Shown here piece after piece: positions 10,478 through 21,640 of a stretch of DNA of 64,000 nt. Positions within the stretch are counted from its first letter, which is position 1. The number at the start of each line of letters is the position of its first letter. A model generated the notes under the pieces. The model had not been told where the DNA came from, ran no database searches, and was given only the letters and a program-made list of their open reading frames with translations. Position numbers and translations under genes: made by a program. Source of the stretch: Takakia lepidozioides (taxonomy: Eukaryota > Streptophyta > Takakiopsida > Takakiales > Takakiaceae); NCBI GenBank assembly GCA_030704615.1, contig CM060734.1, forward strand, positions 52,158,042 through 52,222,041, given 5' to 3'.

Positions 10478-11438
10478 TCATACCATACTGTCATCCTGCT
10501 CTCCCGGAGGTGGTACATCCTCTGAATGAGCATTGCCCTCAAACAACTCTCTAGGCCAACTCACTGCCGCTGTGAATGCTGCTAGTGTCGGCATCTTGCC
10601 TCGCTGGGCAACCGCAACTCCTCCTATGAACGTCACAGGGAGCTGCACACGCCGGCCCTCCCCTGACTGCCATGCAGGCCTATATGAAGCTGACTCCCCC
10701 AAAAATCCAGGGTGAAGCCCATGGGGTACAACACTGCCCCATCAACCAGGACATCGTATGAGACTGCGTCTGTCACAATGGCCTTGGCTCGCATCACTGA
10801 GCCATCTGTAGGGTGATCCGGCCGTAGTCTGATAGCCAACTCATGCGTGTCATGCCCCAAGCCTGCTCCGATCCTCCCAAAGACGTCTGTATCTGGAAAG
10901 GACAAGGCTCCATATCCGCCCTCCGTGAGGCCCAAGCCTGCAATAGCAGCTCTGCCAGCATCAATTGGCTGAGCTCCCGAGTCCAACAAGACCGCAGTGG
11001 CCGGTAACCTTCTTGCCTGCCGGTCACTCAAACAGAAAATGCCATCCTGGTTGTCTAACATGACAACTCCAGGTGTCACCATGGCGCGCTCAATGGCTGG
11101 CCTAGCTGGCAGCTCCATCAACCTGGCAGCTCCATCAACCTGGCAGCTGCAGCTTGCCATGGCGCCGCCATGGCAGTCTTAACCCTCAAATCCGAGGATC
11201 CCTCCGGCACTACACCTCCTACTATCTCCGCAGAAGATGAAGTAACCTCCCCACTCTCACAGAGTGTAGCTGCCAGCCTGAACAACTCAGCTGGTCTTAC
11301 CCCCGGCGTCGCAATCATGGTAGCCGAGAACAATGGAGCCTGGCACACAGATGTGGCCGCTCCTAGCAGCACACTAGCTGCCGTAGCCTTGGCAACACTA
11401 GGTAGTGGTGCTACCCGTGTAGCTCTCCCCAATGGCAT
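10478..11438 (-). pseudogene. Retropepsin-like protease, copy A
   Basis: Encodes the DSGA active-site motif (LLDSGAQPIDAG, near 10,971-10,991), preceded by VMLDNQDGIFCLS and followed by SYDVLVDGAVLYPMGF. The upstream part, MPLGRATRVAPLP, matches the N-terminal part of the protease-methyltransferase frame of copy C. Gag should come next on the right but is missing. Confidence 0.78.
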
Positions 11439-12339
11439 AGTAACCTCCGCCTCGGTAACAGTCGGGCGAGAACTAGGTACCGCACACCTCGTCTCGTGTA
11501 CCCACTAGTATCGCTAGTGCTCGAACCGGCACTGTCCCCAGCAACTAGTGGCACCTCCGTGTTGACACTCAACCGGTCATGAACATGTCCCTATCCCCCT
11601 CTTCACAAGGTAACCGGGTAGAGAACCTGTTGCGGCTTATGGTTTGGAATACTAAGTTCCTAACATAGCCTACACCTGTACCTGCATCCACCGCAAGCAC
11701 TCCTATGGTTGGCTGGTCATCACCTCCAACCTCACCACAGAGAAACAATGATGGTCTGGCTGGTCATCACCCCAGCCTCACCATCGACAGCATGCTCTAG
11801 GACTGGCCGGTGATCAAATCCGGACCAATCACCTATAAAAACAAGCGCCCACACAAAACTAGCATGGCGCACAGTCAGCATGCAGGTATGGAGGGGATCC
11901 AAACACAAGAAATCAGATCGACACTCCCCCACACCAAAAACAACTCCACGGTGTGCTCCTGCAAGGACACCCCAGCCCAAACCCGGACTGACTCTTGCCT
12001 CCACCTACGGAAAGGTCTTGGCCTAATGAGAGGGTGGAAACTACAAGAAGAGAAGCTAAAGCAATGCCTAATCCCAGCATGCTCTCATCCCAACACTCTG
12101 CCTCTCCTCTCTACCCTCACTTGCATGACCATGGGAATATCTTGAAGATACTCCTCAAAACCGCCCTCCACGAGCTTCAAAATTCGGCCTTCCAGACCAC
12201 ATGCCAGTCCTTAGGCAGTCCACCAGTGCCTCCACGAGTCAGCACAGGCCGTCCACAGGTCAACACGGGCCACCACAGACCAGCACAGGCCCCACAGCTC
12301 ACCGGTCACAGCCGTCACAGTCCCACAGGCCACTGGGCA

Positions 12340-12990
12340 CAGCCTGTCGCAGCCCCTGCACAGCCTGTCACAGCCTCAAAGGCCTCAGGCACGGCCTGTC
12401 ACAGCCCCTCACAGCCCCTCACAGCCCGTCACAGCCCCAAAGGCCTCAGGCACGGCCTGTCACAGCCCCTCCATAGCCCGTCACAGCCCCAAAGGCCTCA
12501 GGCACGGCCTGTCACAGCCCGTCACAGCCCGTCACAGCCTCAAAGGCCTCAGGCACGGCCTGTCACAGCCCCTCACAGCCCGTCACAGCCCCAAAGGCCT
12601 CAGGCACGGCCTGTCACAGCCCTCACAGCCCGTCACAGCCTCAAAGGCCTCAGGCGCTGTCACAGCCCGTCACAGCCCCACAGGCCTCAGGGCACAGCCT
12701 GTCCACAGCCCGTCCACAGCCCCACAGCCTCAGGGCACAGCCTGTCACAGCCCGCACAGCCCGTCCACAGCCCAAAGGCCACTGGGCACAGCCTGTCACA
12801 GCAGTCACAGCCCAACAGGGCACAGGGCACAGCCTGTCACAGCCATCACAGCCCATCACAGCCTCAAAGGCCTCAGGCACGGCTGTCACAGCCCGTCACC
12901 GCCCACCGTCACAGCTCGCCACAGCCTGGACACAGCCCGTCACAGCCCGTCACAGCTTGCCACAGCCTGTCCAGCCCCCACACATGGCCG
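12340..12990. repeat. GC-rich minisatellite in the copy A leader
   Basis: Tandem units built from CAGCCCGTCACAGCCC and CAAAGGCCTCAGGCACGGCC, about 40-60 bp long, repeated more than ten times with small length changes. The unit keeps a plus-strand frame open for 347 codons, a side effect of the repeat and antisense to the element. Confidence 0.85.
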
Positions 12991-13439
12991 CTCTGGCAGT
13001 GTAGCCATTCTCCAAGGGGTTTAGCCACGCCAAGCTAGGTTTGTGTCTCTTGGACTCTAGGCTTCTTTCCACCGAGCTATGGTGGCTGTGAGGAAATCAG
13101 CAAGGTATCCTTGCTCTTTCGGCTCCCCACACACCACCATAGTAGCCCTAAGCCATGAGGTGGTTGCCACAAAACCAAGCCTTTTTCTCACTTAGCCTCC
13201 CCAACACGCCACTAAACTCAATGGCAAACAACCAAGCCCTGCGGTTCCCAGCCCTGTGAGCACTCATTCAAGCACTCCCCTCATTGGCCATAGCATCTGT
13301 CTTAGAGCCTATTCTAGCCTCTACACCTGTTGCTTCAAGAGTTGCGCTCCCTTCAAGCTTGAAGTTGAAACCCAACACATAGGGCCCTACAAGTGCTGTT
13401 CTTTCACTCCAAGTGGAAACCAGCCCTAGACCTTCCGTT

Positions 13440-13885
13440 CTAGCTCTCTAAGGCTTGAAAACAAGAGCCTCAATGGGCTGAAGGCATGCTCCACACATGC
13501 CCCACTCTCACCATAGAGAATCAGCTCCTTTGCTTCATTTCTTGCACCCACAAACCTGATAATACAAGCTTCAGTAGGCTTAAAGCATGCTCTACATGCC
13601 CTACAGGAAACCAGCCCCTTCCTTCCTTTCTTGCACTCCACACCTAAAAGTGCAAGCCTCACCAGGCTGTGATAGCATGCTCCACACATACATTGCCCTC
13701 ACATAAGGGAAGTCAGCCTTCCTCTTCCTTGCTTGCCCTCCCCAAGCTTGAAGATGGAAGCTTCAATGAGCTGAATACATGCTCCACACATGAAACCTCT
13801 TCACACAAGAGATATCAGCCCCTATCTTGGCTCCTTGGCTCCTTGATGCTCTCTATGACAAGACTAAGCACTCCATAGCCTTTGC
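13440..13885. repeat. Tandem repeat of about 95 bp in the copy A leader
   Basis: The motif CATGCTCCACACATG and its variants recur near 13,485, 13,585, 13,675 and 13,770. Conserved flanks (a GCCTCA-GGCTGAA block before it, a CCCTCAC...TCAGC block after it) give four degenerate units of 90-100 bp. Confidence 0.7.
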
Positions 13886-14499
13886 CAAGCTCCTGAAACC
13901 CTAAGGCTTACATTTCCAGCCACAAGACACTTCTCTTGTGGTGCAAGAACTCTTCTTCCAAGCTTTGAAACCCTAGGTGCACATTCCATGGCCTTTGCCG
14001 CACCTCTTAGCTCCTGTTCCAGCCCTGCTCTTGCCATGACAAGAGCCCTCTCAATGCTGAAGCTCGAGATTGAAACCCAATCTCACCATACTCCACAAAG
14101 TGCACTGATTTGCCCAAGCAAAATCAGCCCTTTCGCCTGGTCTTGCAATCCTTCACACAATGAAAGCTCGCATTCCCAAGTCCAGTTCTCAGCTTTGCCA
14201 CCAAAGCCACTATTAACCTGCTCTTGACTGGTCCTCTTCCCAATCGTGCTTGCTCATGCATGTACACAATCTGGAACCATCAAGGTGCTCTGGAATTACC
14301 TGCAGCATGGTGCTTTCATTCTCTGAAGCTGAACTGAAGATCGAATGCCAAGGTCTACCACCTCGTAACCCACATCCCTCCGCTTCTAACAACTAAGAGG
14401 CTCCACGGTGCTCCTTGCATAACAACTTGGTTTCTCTCATTCTCAAGCAAAACACAAGTGCTACAACTAACTCGTATCTGGCACTCACAGATACGAGCT

Positions 14500-14512
14500 G
14501 ATCTTTCTCGAG
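14500..14512 (-). promoter_or_regulatory. Primer-binding site, copy A (self-complementary type)
   Basis: The sense strand directly after the LTR reads CTCGAGAAAGATC. It does not begin with the TGG expected for a tRNA-primed PBS. Twelve bases are perfectly complementary to the element's own LTR at 14,679-14,691, where the pairing sequence sits in the loop of an AGGCTCA/TGAGCCT hairpin. Self-priming is an inference; the complementarity is seen. Confidence 0.65.
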
Positions 14513-14910
14513 TGATATAAAGAAAGAAGAATACAAGACACAAGCTCATGCGAGCTCACAAAGCTGAAGGATAAACTCATGCATATATAACCTCATCACT
14601 CAAATACAAGTCAAGCCAAGTGCCCCACGCCATGGGGAATCCACACTACGGCACATAGCTAGGCGCGGTGAGGCTCAACTCGAGAAAGATGAGCCTCCGC
14701 GCTTGCCGTGAAGATAACCACTCCAGGGCCTAAATCTGCCTTGACCCTGGATGACACTTGGGCCAATCCCAAATGTCAATATGTAAAAGATAGCTATTGG
14801 ACCCTGGATGTATTGGACCCTGGATGTACACTTGGGCCACGCCCAATGTCAATAATGTAAAAGATGCTATTCCTAGCTAGTTTTCACACTAGTGGACCAA
14901 TAACTTGACA
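14513..14910 (-). repeat. 5' LTR (L only) of copy A
   Basis: TGATATAAAG...CTTGACA on the plus strand, matching L at the other end but longer because of a duplicated GACCCTGGATG segment. It lacks the X block expected upstream of it in the sense direction; the sequence beyond 14,910 is unrelated to X. Confidence 0.85.
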
Positions 14911-17900
14911 CATACCCTGGCACATACCAGGCTGGTAGGACTTTTAAAAGTTTGTTTAATACCATACCAGTCAGATTTTCACTTTGATACCATATCATAT
15001 ATCATACAAAGCTATTAAATTTACACATCATTTAATACCAGTACCATACTGGTTTCAATAATTCAACTATACCCCCAATACCTTTACCCTAGTGGTATCA
15101 AAAAACCATGATACCAGTCCAACACTGGTTGGAACAATGACTTGGAGATCTCCCAAATTGCAGGCTCTCTAGACCCATGGGGAATTGTACTTGGACTTAG
15201 ATGACATTGGACACTGGAGGTCACACTTGGGTTTATGGGTTGAAATTACTATTCAGCTATCTGGCAATTATTGGCATCTTCTAACATTTTGATTAATGAA
15301 CTTAGCCAGGATATCATGGAGCTGGAGATTGAACCCAAGATCTCATGGCGTTGAAGCATTAAACATAGAATCTCGTGGCCTTCAAGCATTGAACCCAGAT
15401 CTCATGGAGCTTGAGAGCACTAAAGAAGTTTTGCCATGGGGCCCACCAGCTCTCAAGAGTTATGTCAAGGGCCCACCAAGGGTTCAAGAACCGGAACCTG
15501 TTTTTATCCCTGGGCGCCCCGGTTCTCCGGTTCTCATACCCAGCAGGAACGCCGGTTCGGTTATGCGCCGATCCCCATTGGCAGGTTCCGGTTCCGGGTC
15601 AGGTTCTGCAAGAATGGGCCCGGTTCCGGTTAACCAGAACCTGAACCGGCGATTAAACTGGGTCCCGGCGGGTAACTGCCCAACACTGAAATTTACCCTC
15701 ATACCAAGTGGCACATTGAGCCTTTCACATATGCCAGAGGGTCAAGGCTCTGAGAGCAACCCACACCGGGCAAGCACTCCATCTTTGGCCTTCATGGAGA
15801 TTCATGAGGTGAAGAGAGAGAGAGCCAGCATCAACCTGGCACCCCGCAAGATCTGACGAGAAATCATCTAACTTGTGAACAAACAACATAGGCAAAACAA
15901 CTACAGTAGAAAATACTATGTTCCATAGTTTCCATCAACCTAAGAGACTCGCATAATTTGCAAAGCAAAGGAGGATCAGACCCAAAGTGGGGTGAAGAGA
16001 CATTATAATTTATGTTCGTCTCTAAGTTAGAGCCAACTTTTTTTTAACAATTTTTTAAAACCTTTCTTCAGATTTCCTAGAGTTTTTGAATTAAATACGG
16101 TCTTACATACAGAAGGTGCATAGTTGTTGTACTCTGAACCATGCGCTTGCTCTGGCCCAGTTTTACAGCCTAAACTGTTTTTGTTTTTTTTTTTTAAATA
16201 AAAGGGGGTAATAGCCCTTTGACAAAGAAATAACCATGATAGAAGGCCACAACCGTGGTGTTGGATCTCCAAAAAGAAGGACCCATTCTTTGCCCTCACT
16301 GTAAATTGGGGTTATTCCTTGTTTTCTCCCTCTAGCCTCCTTCTTCGCAAATGGAGTAGATATGAAAGGGAGGAACCCGATCCACTTGCCTGGGGACACC
16401 GCTTTCAATTGGGAAAATCGACACATTAACGTCCGTAAGCAGGACAAATGTGGCTTCCCAACCCCCTCCCAAGGACTTGAAAGTCTGTAGATACCCACAC
16501 ATTAAATAACCGGTTGACCCATTCCATCTTTCCTTCCTTCCTCTGCACAATTCCATAGTGCACAATGTTAAATTTGACAATGGGGATTGAGTGTTGAAGA
16601 ATAGACGAGGATTGTACTCACATTGAGCTAACTGCAAACGTTGGAGAGCATGTGAGTATGCTACAAGCCTTCAATGAAGTGGAGCACCCCTACTCAAACC
16701 ATTACGATTAGATAATACAATAATCCCATCTTTGTTACCTCCATAGTATCTAGAAAATGCCGATTCTCAAGATCTACTCAATCGGACTAGGGATACTCAT
16801 GGCCACTTTAGACTATGGACAAAGACCAAGACGAACTCAAAATGCGAGGATTCTATTGGTCAAGTGCATTTTCTTGGTCATAGTGGCTTTACATGGGGAT
16901 TGGTAGGGCATGAGTGGGATCCACGGTTATGGGGGTGATATGTATGCCAACATAAATACATATAATAGACGGACATATCGTCTTTCTGTGTTAGTAGGGT
17001 CTACATGGTGTCTAAATATAATCTTAAACATATAGAAGGAGCTTGAAAGGGAGAAACCTTTAAAAAACAAAGAAAAAAACAAAACAAACACCAATTTTGC
17101 CATGAAACCCTAGTTTCGTTGGAAAAAACCCAAGATGCTTTGTATTTCGCTAGCGAAATCCATTTTTTGGGTGGTTCTAGGGGATGTTCTACATACAATG
17201 TTTTTAGCAAATGTCACATGGTTTATGTTCCCTGTCCTTTGAGTTCTGGCAGATATATTTGTGGGTCTTTGTGCTCACGTGAGTTAAGCTTTGACGATTA
17301 ATTTCATAAGTTTTGTCGGTGAGCACGGTTTTACAGATAATTTCGTATTTTCTTTTCGCATGGGCACATTTTGGTTTCGCTATCATATATTCTTTGGATT
17401 CTTGGGGAATATACAGAATATGCCTATGTGCTCGTGTGAGTCTGCTCACATTGACGTAAGCCTACTCACATGCTACCCAACCTTGCCTTACACTATGGAC
17501 CAAGACCAATAAAGGTAGGAATGACATGGCGTCTAAGCGGTGTTGATTATGGCGGGAGATCATTGGTCTAGGGACGAAGAAAAGAACCCATGTAGTTTGG
17601 AGGACCAATTCTTGGACCCGAGACATGGAAACATTAAACTATAATTTACTCCCTGACCATCGTTAGAATCTTTAAAAAATAAAAAAAAAAAGGGGACAGA
17701 TCAGCATGTTACTCAAATTAATTAAAGGACAGGAAAAATAAGCCGTTACAAATAAGCCGTGAAGCTAATTAAGGGGATACCACCCCGAGACCAACAAATT
17801 AAGGAATGAGAGATAGAGCCAGCCTAGTGCAATTGGGGGCAGCTATCGTGTGAGCATAACTCGTGAGCATATTCCCTTACGCGTGAGCAGAGTGAAAACG

Positions 17901-17917
17901 TGAGCAGATTAGTGATG
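14911..17917. other. Inter-element region, no gene supported
   Basis: The first 220 bp carry dispersed TACCAG/CTGGTA motifs and end in CCAACACTGG, possibly one end of a small hAT-like element interrupted by copy A. Between 15,305 and 15,420 a CTCATGG...TTGAAGCATTGAACCC motif repeats two to three times. Around 15,490-15,680 there are dense CCGGTTC motifs in both orientations, like the subterminal repeats of the hAT element at 48.7 kb. The rest is AT-rich with no conserved frame. Copy C begins at the right end. Confidence 0.45.
17260..17490. repeat. Dispersed GTGAGCA-type repeat
   Basis: Contains GTGCTCACGTGAG and GTGCTCGTGTGAGTCTGCTC with a flanking GCTACCCAACCT. These are shared with the right end of the short inverted-repeat element at 52.1-52.8 kb, including a GGGGAATAT...AATATGCC block just inside. 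A diverged relative or fragment of that element. Confidence 0.5.
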
Positions 17918-17921
17918 CGGA
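17918..17921. repeat. Target site duplication CGGA flanking copy C (left)
   Basis: CGGA precedes the left terminus of copy C, and CGGA follows its right terminus at 29,823-29,826. A 4-bp duplication fits a Ty3/gypsy integrase. It supports these positions, rather than the PPT-adjacent boundary, as the real ends of the insertion. Confidence 0.6.
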
Positions 17922-18008
17922 TGGTCGTGGCAATACGTATCGCTACACAACTACATCGCTGTCCAAACCACACCACACATATATGCACAATAAAGTAGTC
18001 TGCCACAA
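17922..18008 (-). repeat. Outer X' block at the 3' end of copy C
   Basis: Repeats the 18,363-18,449 block almost exactly over about 75 bp (CGTATCGCTACACAACTACA onward) and joins the TGATAAAC end of L with no gap. On the sense strand it follows L, so the joint reads TTTATCA-TTGTGGCAG, like an LTR-LTR circle junction. Confidence 0.8.
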
Positions 18009-18362
18009 TGATAAACAAGCTAAAAGGGCACACACTTTCAACACAAGAAATATGAAATCCATCGCTATCACTCTTTAAAATAGAAGTCGAGCCAGGGGCA
18101 CCCCAAGCTATGGGGACTCCACCCCACAACAACCTACACTCCCATCATAAGCACACTCAGATCTAAACGCATGAAGGAGCTCGGTCGCGCAGGCTCAACT
18201 CGAGAGAGATGAGCTGCGCGACTGCCGCTCTCGTGAAGATAAGACGGTTCAGGTGTCAAACTAAACTTGACACCTGACTTAACACTTGACCTAACCAAGT
18301 GTTAAATACAAATAACTAGCTTTATTCTAGTTGTTTTCACACTGTGCTTATTTAACTTGACA
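18009..18362 (-). repeat. 3' LTR core (L) of copy C
   Basis: TGATAAACAAGC...AACTTGACA, matching 29,465-29,822 with few differences. Contains CTCGAGAGAGATG at 18,199-18,211, perfectly complementary to the PBS of this copy. Confidence 0.92.
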
Positions 18363-18449
18363 GCTGTCGTGCGCATACGTATCGCTACACAACTACATCG
18401 CTGTCCAAACCACACCACACATATATGCACAATAAAGTAGTCTGCCACA
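18363..18449 (-). repeat. Inner X block of copy C
   Basis: Lies between L and the polypurine tract and ends CTGCCACA at the PPT. It is the 5' part of the LTR as reverse transcription should define it. The L/X boundary carries the palindrome GACAGCTGTC. The outer element ends map to either side of that palindrome. Confidence 0.8.
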
Positions 18450-18466
18450 ATCGCCCCCCCTAGCTG
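18450..18466 (-). promoter_or_regulatory. Polypurine tract, copy C
   Basis: The sense strand reads CAGCTAGGGGGGGCGAT immediately before TGTGGCAG of the X block, the same tract as in copy A. It places the 5' boundary of the reverse-transcribed LTR at the start of X, not at the start of L. Confidence 0.78.
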
Positions 18467-18717
18467 GTGGATAGGTCCCTCTAACTCCAGATAGCTACAA
18501 GATGTAATAGCCACAGCCGTACTAAGTCCTCTATCACTCTCTGCCCCTATTGTACTCAAACTCTATAGACCAAGAGGCCGGGTACAAGAGTAGCCCCATC
18601 GTTAGTCGCCGTCTTGCAATCTGTGAACTTGAGCCAGGACCTCGTGTGTTCAAGGTCTCCTAGTAGCTGGGCCTTGCGTTTCTTGTTAGCCTTCCATGGT
18701 TGTATCCACTCCCACTA

Positions 18718-19239
18718 TCCAATGCAATGTGGACATAACCAATCCCCATCCGGAACCATCTCAAGAGGTGGAGTCAAGCATCCCATATGCCAACCTCTAG
18801 AGCATCGATCACACACCAGCATGGTGGCTGCCCCTCTAGCAGACCCACACAACATGCACCTCAAACCTGCAGATACCACTGCCAGGTTTGGGTCAATCCT
18901 GCCATCGACATTCGGAAGGTGACATGGCGCACAATTACGCACATGGTCCTTCCAAGTTATGCCATCCCGACCCTCCAAGACCAAGACGCCTGAGGGCAAG
19001 ACCTCTCGAACCCTCAAAATAACACGTCCTGCAGTCACATCCAAGGTCGTAGGAGCAGTCTGCTGCAGATAGACATAGTCACCAGGGTTGAATCTCCGAA
19101 CCCCAGGACGATAGCCCCCACCACGTATGGTAGCATACCTCAACGTATCACGGTGTTGTGCAATGGCAAGGTTCTCGAAAGCCATGGGCATGACTCTCTT
19201 GAACAACTCTGCACGCTGCTCACATGCACGTGCCCACAC
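18718..19239 (-). CDS. Integrase C-terminal domain with terminal PHD finger, copy C
   Basis: A 174-codon open segment at the very 3' end of pol. Its first part, AELFKRVMPMAFENLAIAQH, is the integrase tail helix region. RFNPGDYVYLQ and VREVLPSGVLVLEGRDG resemble the small beta-barrel that closes gypsy integrases. From about residue 127 to the stop there is a complete PHD-type zinc finger: CMLCG, CDRCSRGWHMGCL and WLCPHC give Cys4-His-Cys3, with the Trp two residues before the penultimate Cys pair that is typical of PHD fingers. PHD fingers bind histone H3 tails, so the module could guide integration much as chromodomains do in chromoviruses; that role is inferred. The frame ends two residues after the last Cys pair. 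Confidence 0.85.
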
Positions 19240-19254
19240 GTCCGGATCGTCAAG

Positions 19255-19872
19255 GTTAAGAACTGTAGCAGCCTAAGCACACAATCCAAGAATGCATACG
19301 CAGCTCCCCCTAAGCACACAATCCAAGAATGCATACGCAGCTCCCCTCACTAGCCGTATCAGGCAAAATGGAAACCAATGAATCCACTTGGAGGAGTGAT
19401 CCACCATCACCAACACGTACTTGTGTGGATGGTGACATGGTAGTGGGAGAGTGGCAACGGCCCTGCGATGTCAAGACCAACCTGTAGCCCAATCCCATGA
19501 TCGGAAAGAGGTGTGCAAATGGTGGAGTAGGGGCGTTGAATGAAGCACCGCACCCGGTCACACACCATGCACCTAGCCACAAATTGTTGCACATCTGTGT
19601 TGCATACCACGCCACCAAATACTGCCCTGCAATAACTATGAGTGCGTCGCACCCCAAAATGCCCCAAACTCCTCATGGGCATGCCGCGCACTAACTCGTG
19701 CCCGCGATTTGTTTGTGTTGGGTGAGGCACAATCCTCACTCGACCATCTCCCACACTCGGAAGCAGGTGTGTCCCCTCCACTTGAAACCCTCTTGGCTCG
19801 TTGTAGGATCCGACCTCTCCTGGCAGTCCACAGTGGCTTGCCCTGCAGTTCTCCATTGAAGAGGTAGTCCAC
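19255..19872 (-). pseudogene. Integrase N-terminal part, core deleted, copy C
   Basis: The zinc domain is recognisable in pieces (ARHAHEEFGAFWG, then QQFVARCMVCDRV), and the start of the core, DIAGPLPLS, follows. The catalytic core then collapses into a duplicated 36-bp segment (TAAGCACACAATCCAAGAAT repeated near 19,276 and 19,312). The second Asp and the Glu of the DDE triad are missing. This copy therefore cannot encode an active integrase. Confidence 0.75.
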
Positions 19873-20099
19873 ACAACTGAATCCTCATGTATATCTTGGC
19901 CGCCACCTTGCATCATTGCTGGCCTCAGGGTGGTCCTCAGACACGTTGATCTACAGTCATCCCGTTGCAGGTCCAACCTGGGCCTTTCCGCTGGACAAGA
20001 ATCACAGAAATGCAGATGCACGCCATCCGGGCACCATTTTCATCCGTCTCACCATGCCACCGAGCTCCAGTGTCATCTTGCTGGCTCGTGCATGGAGCG

Positions 20100-21640
20100 A
20101 CTCAACCCATCTGCATTGCAATTAACCAAACCCGGTCGATGCAAACACCTGAAAGTCATACTCTGAAGGATGAGTGCCCACCGTGCAAGCTTCCCCGTAA
20201 GCTTGTCTGACTCCATCAACCACTGAGTGGTTGGTGATCAGTGTGACAAGGGTGAAGAGATTGCCGTATAGATAGCACCTGAAGTGTGCCACGGCCCACA
20301 CTGCAGGCTAAGCATTTCCATATATGAGATACGTAGAATCAGCAGCATGGTCGAGCGGTAGCGTAAGCCACTACGAACTCTCTTCCTATCATTCCACCTG
20401 TGGGAGCACGCTCCATCTGTATGCTAGCTGAAAAAGGACGCCCCAATAGGTCGTCTCAAGATGGACACAGGAGCGAGTCGAGACCTCCAACTGAGGGTAG
20501 CGAGCCCCGTAGCGCAAAAGCTTGCTTCATTCAGCTCAGGTACTACGGACAACGTCACCCTGGACGATGCCTAAACAACCGGTTGGGACTACCATGGCTA
20601 TGACGGTACAGCCACCCTTGGTCCGACCAGTTTAGTAGTTATGAGTAGCCTGTTAGGAACCTATGTATTGCACTGACGGAGATAATCCATTACATACCGA
20701 CAAATTGTAAAAAGTAGCCTGCAGAGGGTAAGCAACAAAAAGATGTGCACCACAAGCAGGCCTCAGGAGGCAGACTCGAACTCAGCTCACATCGCTTGGC
20801 ACATACGCGCAGTGCGTCGAATACGCAAAAAGTAGAAGCCTGTTGCCCCAAGGCACTCTATCCTTAGTCTGCGAATGGAATCCCGCAATCCTCCAGGATA
20901 TATCATGTGATCCAGATACTCAATCTGGTTGTGGAAAAAAAACTTGCACTTTCCCGGATGTAACTTCAATCCGTTCGTCCTCAAGCGCTCAAATACCCCC
21001 TGAAGGTGTCTTCTTATGTTCCTCCACCGTAGCACTAAAGAATGATTGGATGTCATCTATGTAGCACCGAGCAAATTCTCCACCCCTGCTAGAATCCTAT
21101 CAATGACTCTTTGAAACTCAGCGGGAGCATTTTTAAGCCCAAATGTAAGGAACCGCCACTGGTATAGGCAAATCCCTTCCCGTGCTCATTGATCCCAGAA
21201 TGCCGTCTTTTGCTTATCCGCCTCCTTGATCGGCAACTGGTGATATCCGGATCATAAATTCCAACGTGCTAAAGACCTGGAATGCCTATGGCATCAAAGA
21301 TCTCCTCTGGTGTCGGCATGGCATACTATCGGACTGGTCTGACGATTTAACAGGCGGTAATCACCGCACATACGTCTCTCCGTCCAATTGCCATAGACAT
21401 CCTTCTTGGCTGGCATCACTGTGGCTGAAGCATACTCTCCACCAGAGAGCTCACCAAACCTGCCTCCCAGAGATCTTGAGTCTTCATCTGAATCAAAGAC
21501 CTCTCCATGTCACTGTATCTATAGGGTCTCCGAAAGATTGGCGTGTCAGTGGGCCAACTCAATACGGATCTCTTGACTCTTCAGTGCTCCCAAGTCCTTG
21601 CAAACTGAAGGCAAAGCAATTCTTTGTAAGCCCTCAGGAA
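20100..21640 (-). pseudogene. Reverse transcriptase and RNase H, copy C
   Basis: Matches the RT and RNase H of copy A with many frameshifts. Recognisable pieces include the PIFRRPYRYSD entry segment (near 21,520), the FGLKNAP region, the decayed catalytic IDDI box (near 21,050), GLKLHPGKCKFFFHNQIEYL (20,930 region) and the RNase H stretch AHFRCYLYGNLFTLVT (near 20,240-20,290). Between about 20,440 and 20,830 the sequence does not match copy A and appears to be replaced. Not functional. Confidence 0.8.

Larger units (their letters stand above)
11490..14499. other. Leader of copy A, gag deleted
   Basis: About 3 kb between the protease and the PBS. Near 11,640-12,010 it shares blocks with the leader of copy C (for example CACCTGCATCCACCGCAAG and the TGGTTGGCTGGTCATCA repeats). 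The rest is unrelated to copy C and consists mainly of two tandem-repeat arrays. No gag reading frame is found. Leaders therefore differ greatly between subfamilies, while ends and pol are conserved. Confidence 0.6.
4960..14910 (-). mobile_element. Ty3/gypsy methyltransferase retrotransposon, copy A (gag-deleted)
   Basis: A near-complete minus-strand element with termini TGTCG and TTGACA. In sense order it holds an LTR (L only), PBS, a long non-coding leader, protease, methyltransferase, RT, RNase H, integrase, PHD remnant, PPT, then the blocks X, L and X'. Gag is absent between the leader and the protease. The flanks read CAGA on the left and CATA on the right, a possible 4-bp target duplication with one mismatch. 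Many frameshifts show it is inactive, and it is a different subfamily from copy C. Confidence 0.85.

Noticed and set aside
11995-13038. 347-codon plus-strand frame rich in Ser, Gln, Pro, His
   Set aside because: It is a translation of the GC-rich minisatellite, antisense to the retrotransposon, with no non-repetitive domain.
14513-14600. TATATAA box in the copy A LTR (14,584-14,590) as the element promoter
   Set aside because: It reads in the plus direction, antisense to the genes, and is not conserved in copy C.
15296-15856. 186-codon plus-strand frame
   Set aside because: Driven by short repeats and CCGGTTC arrays; overlapping frames are also open on both strands and no motif is present.
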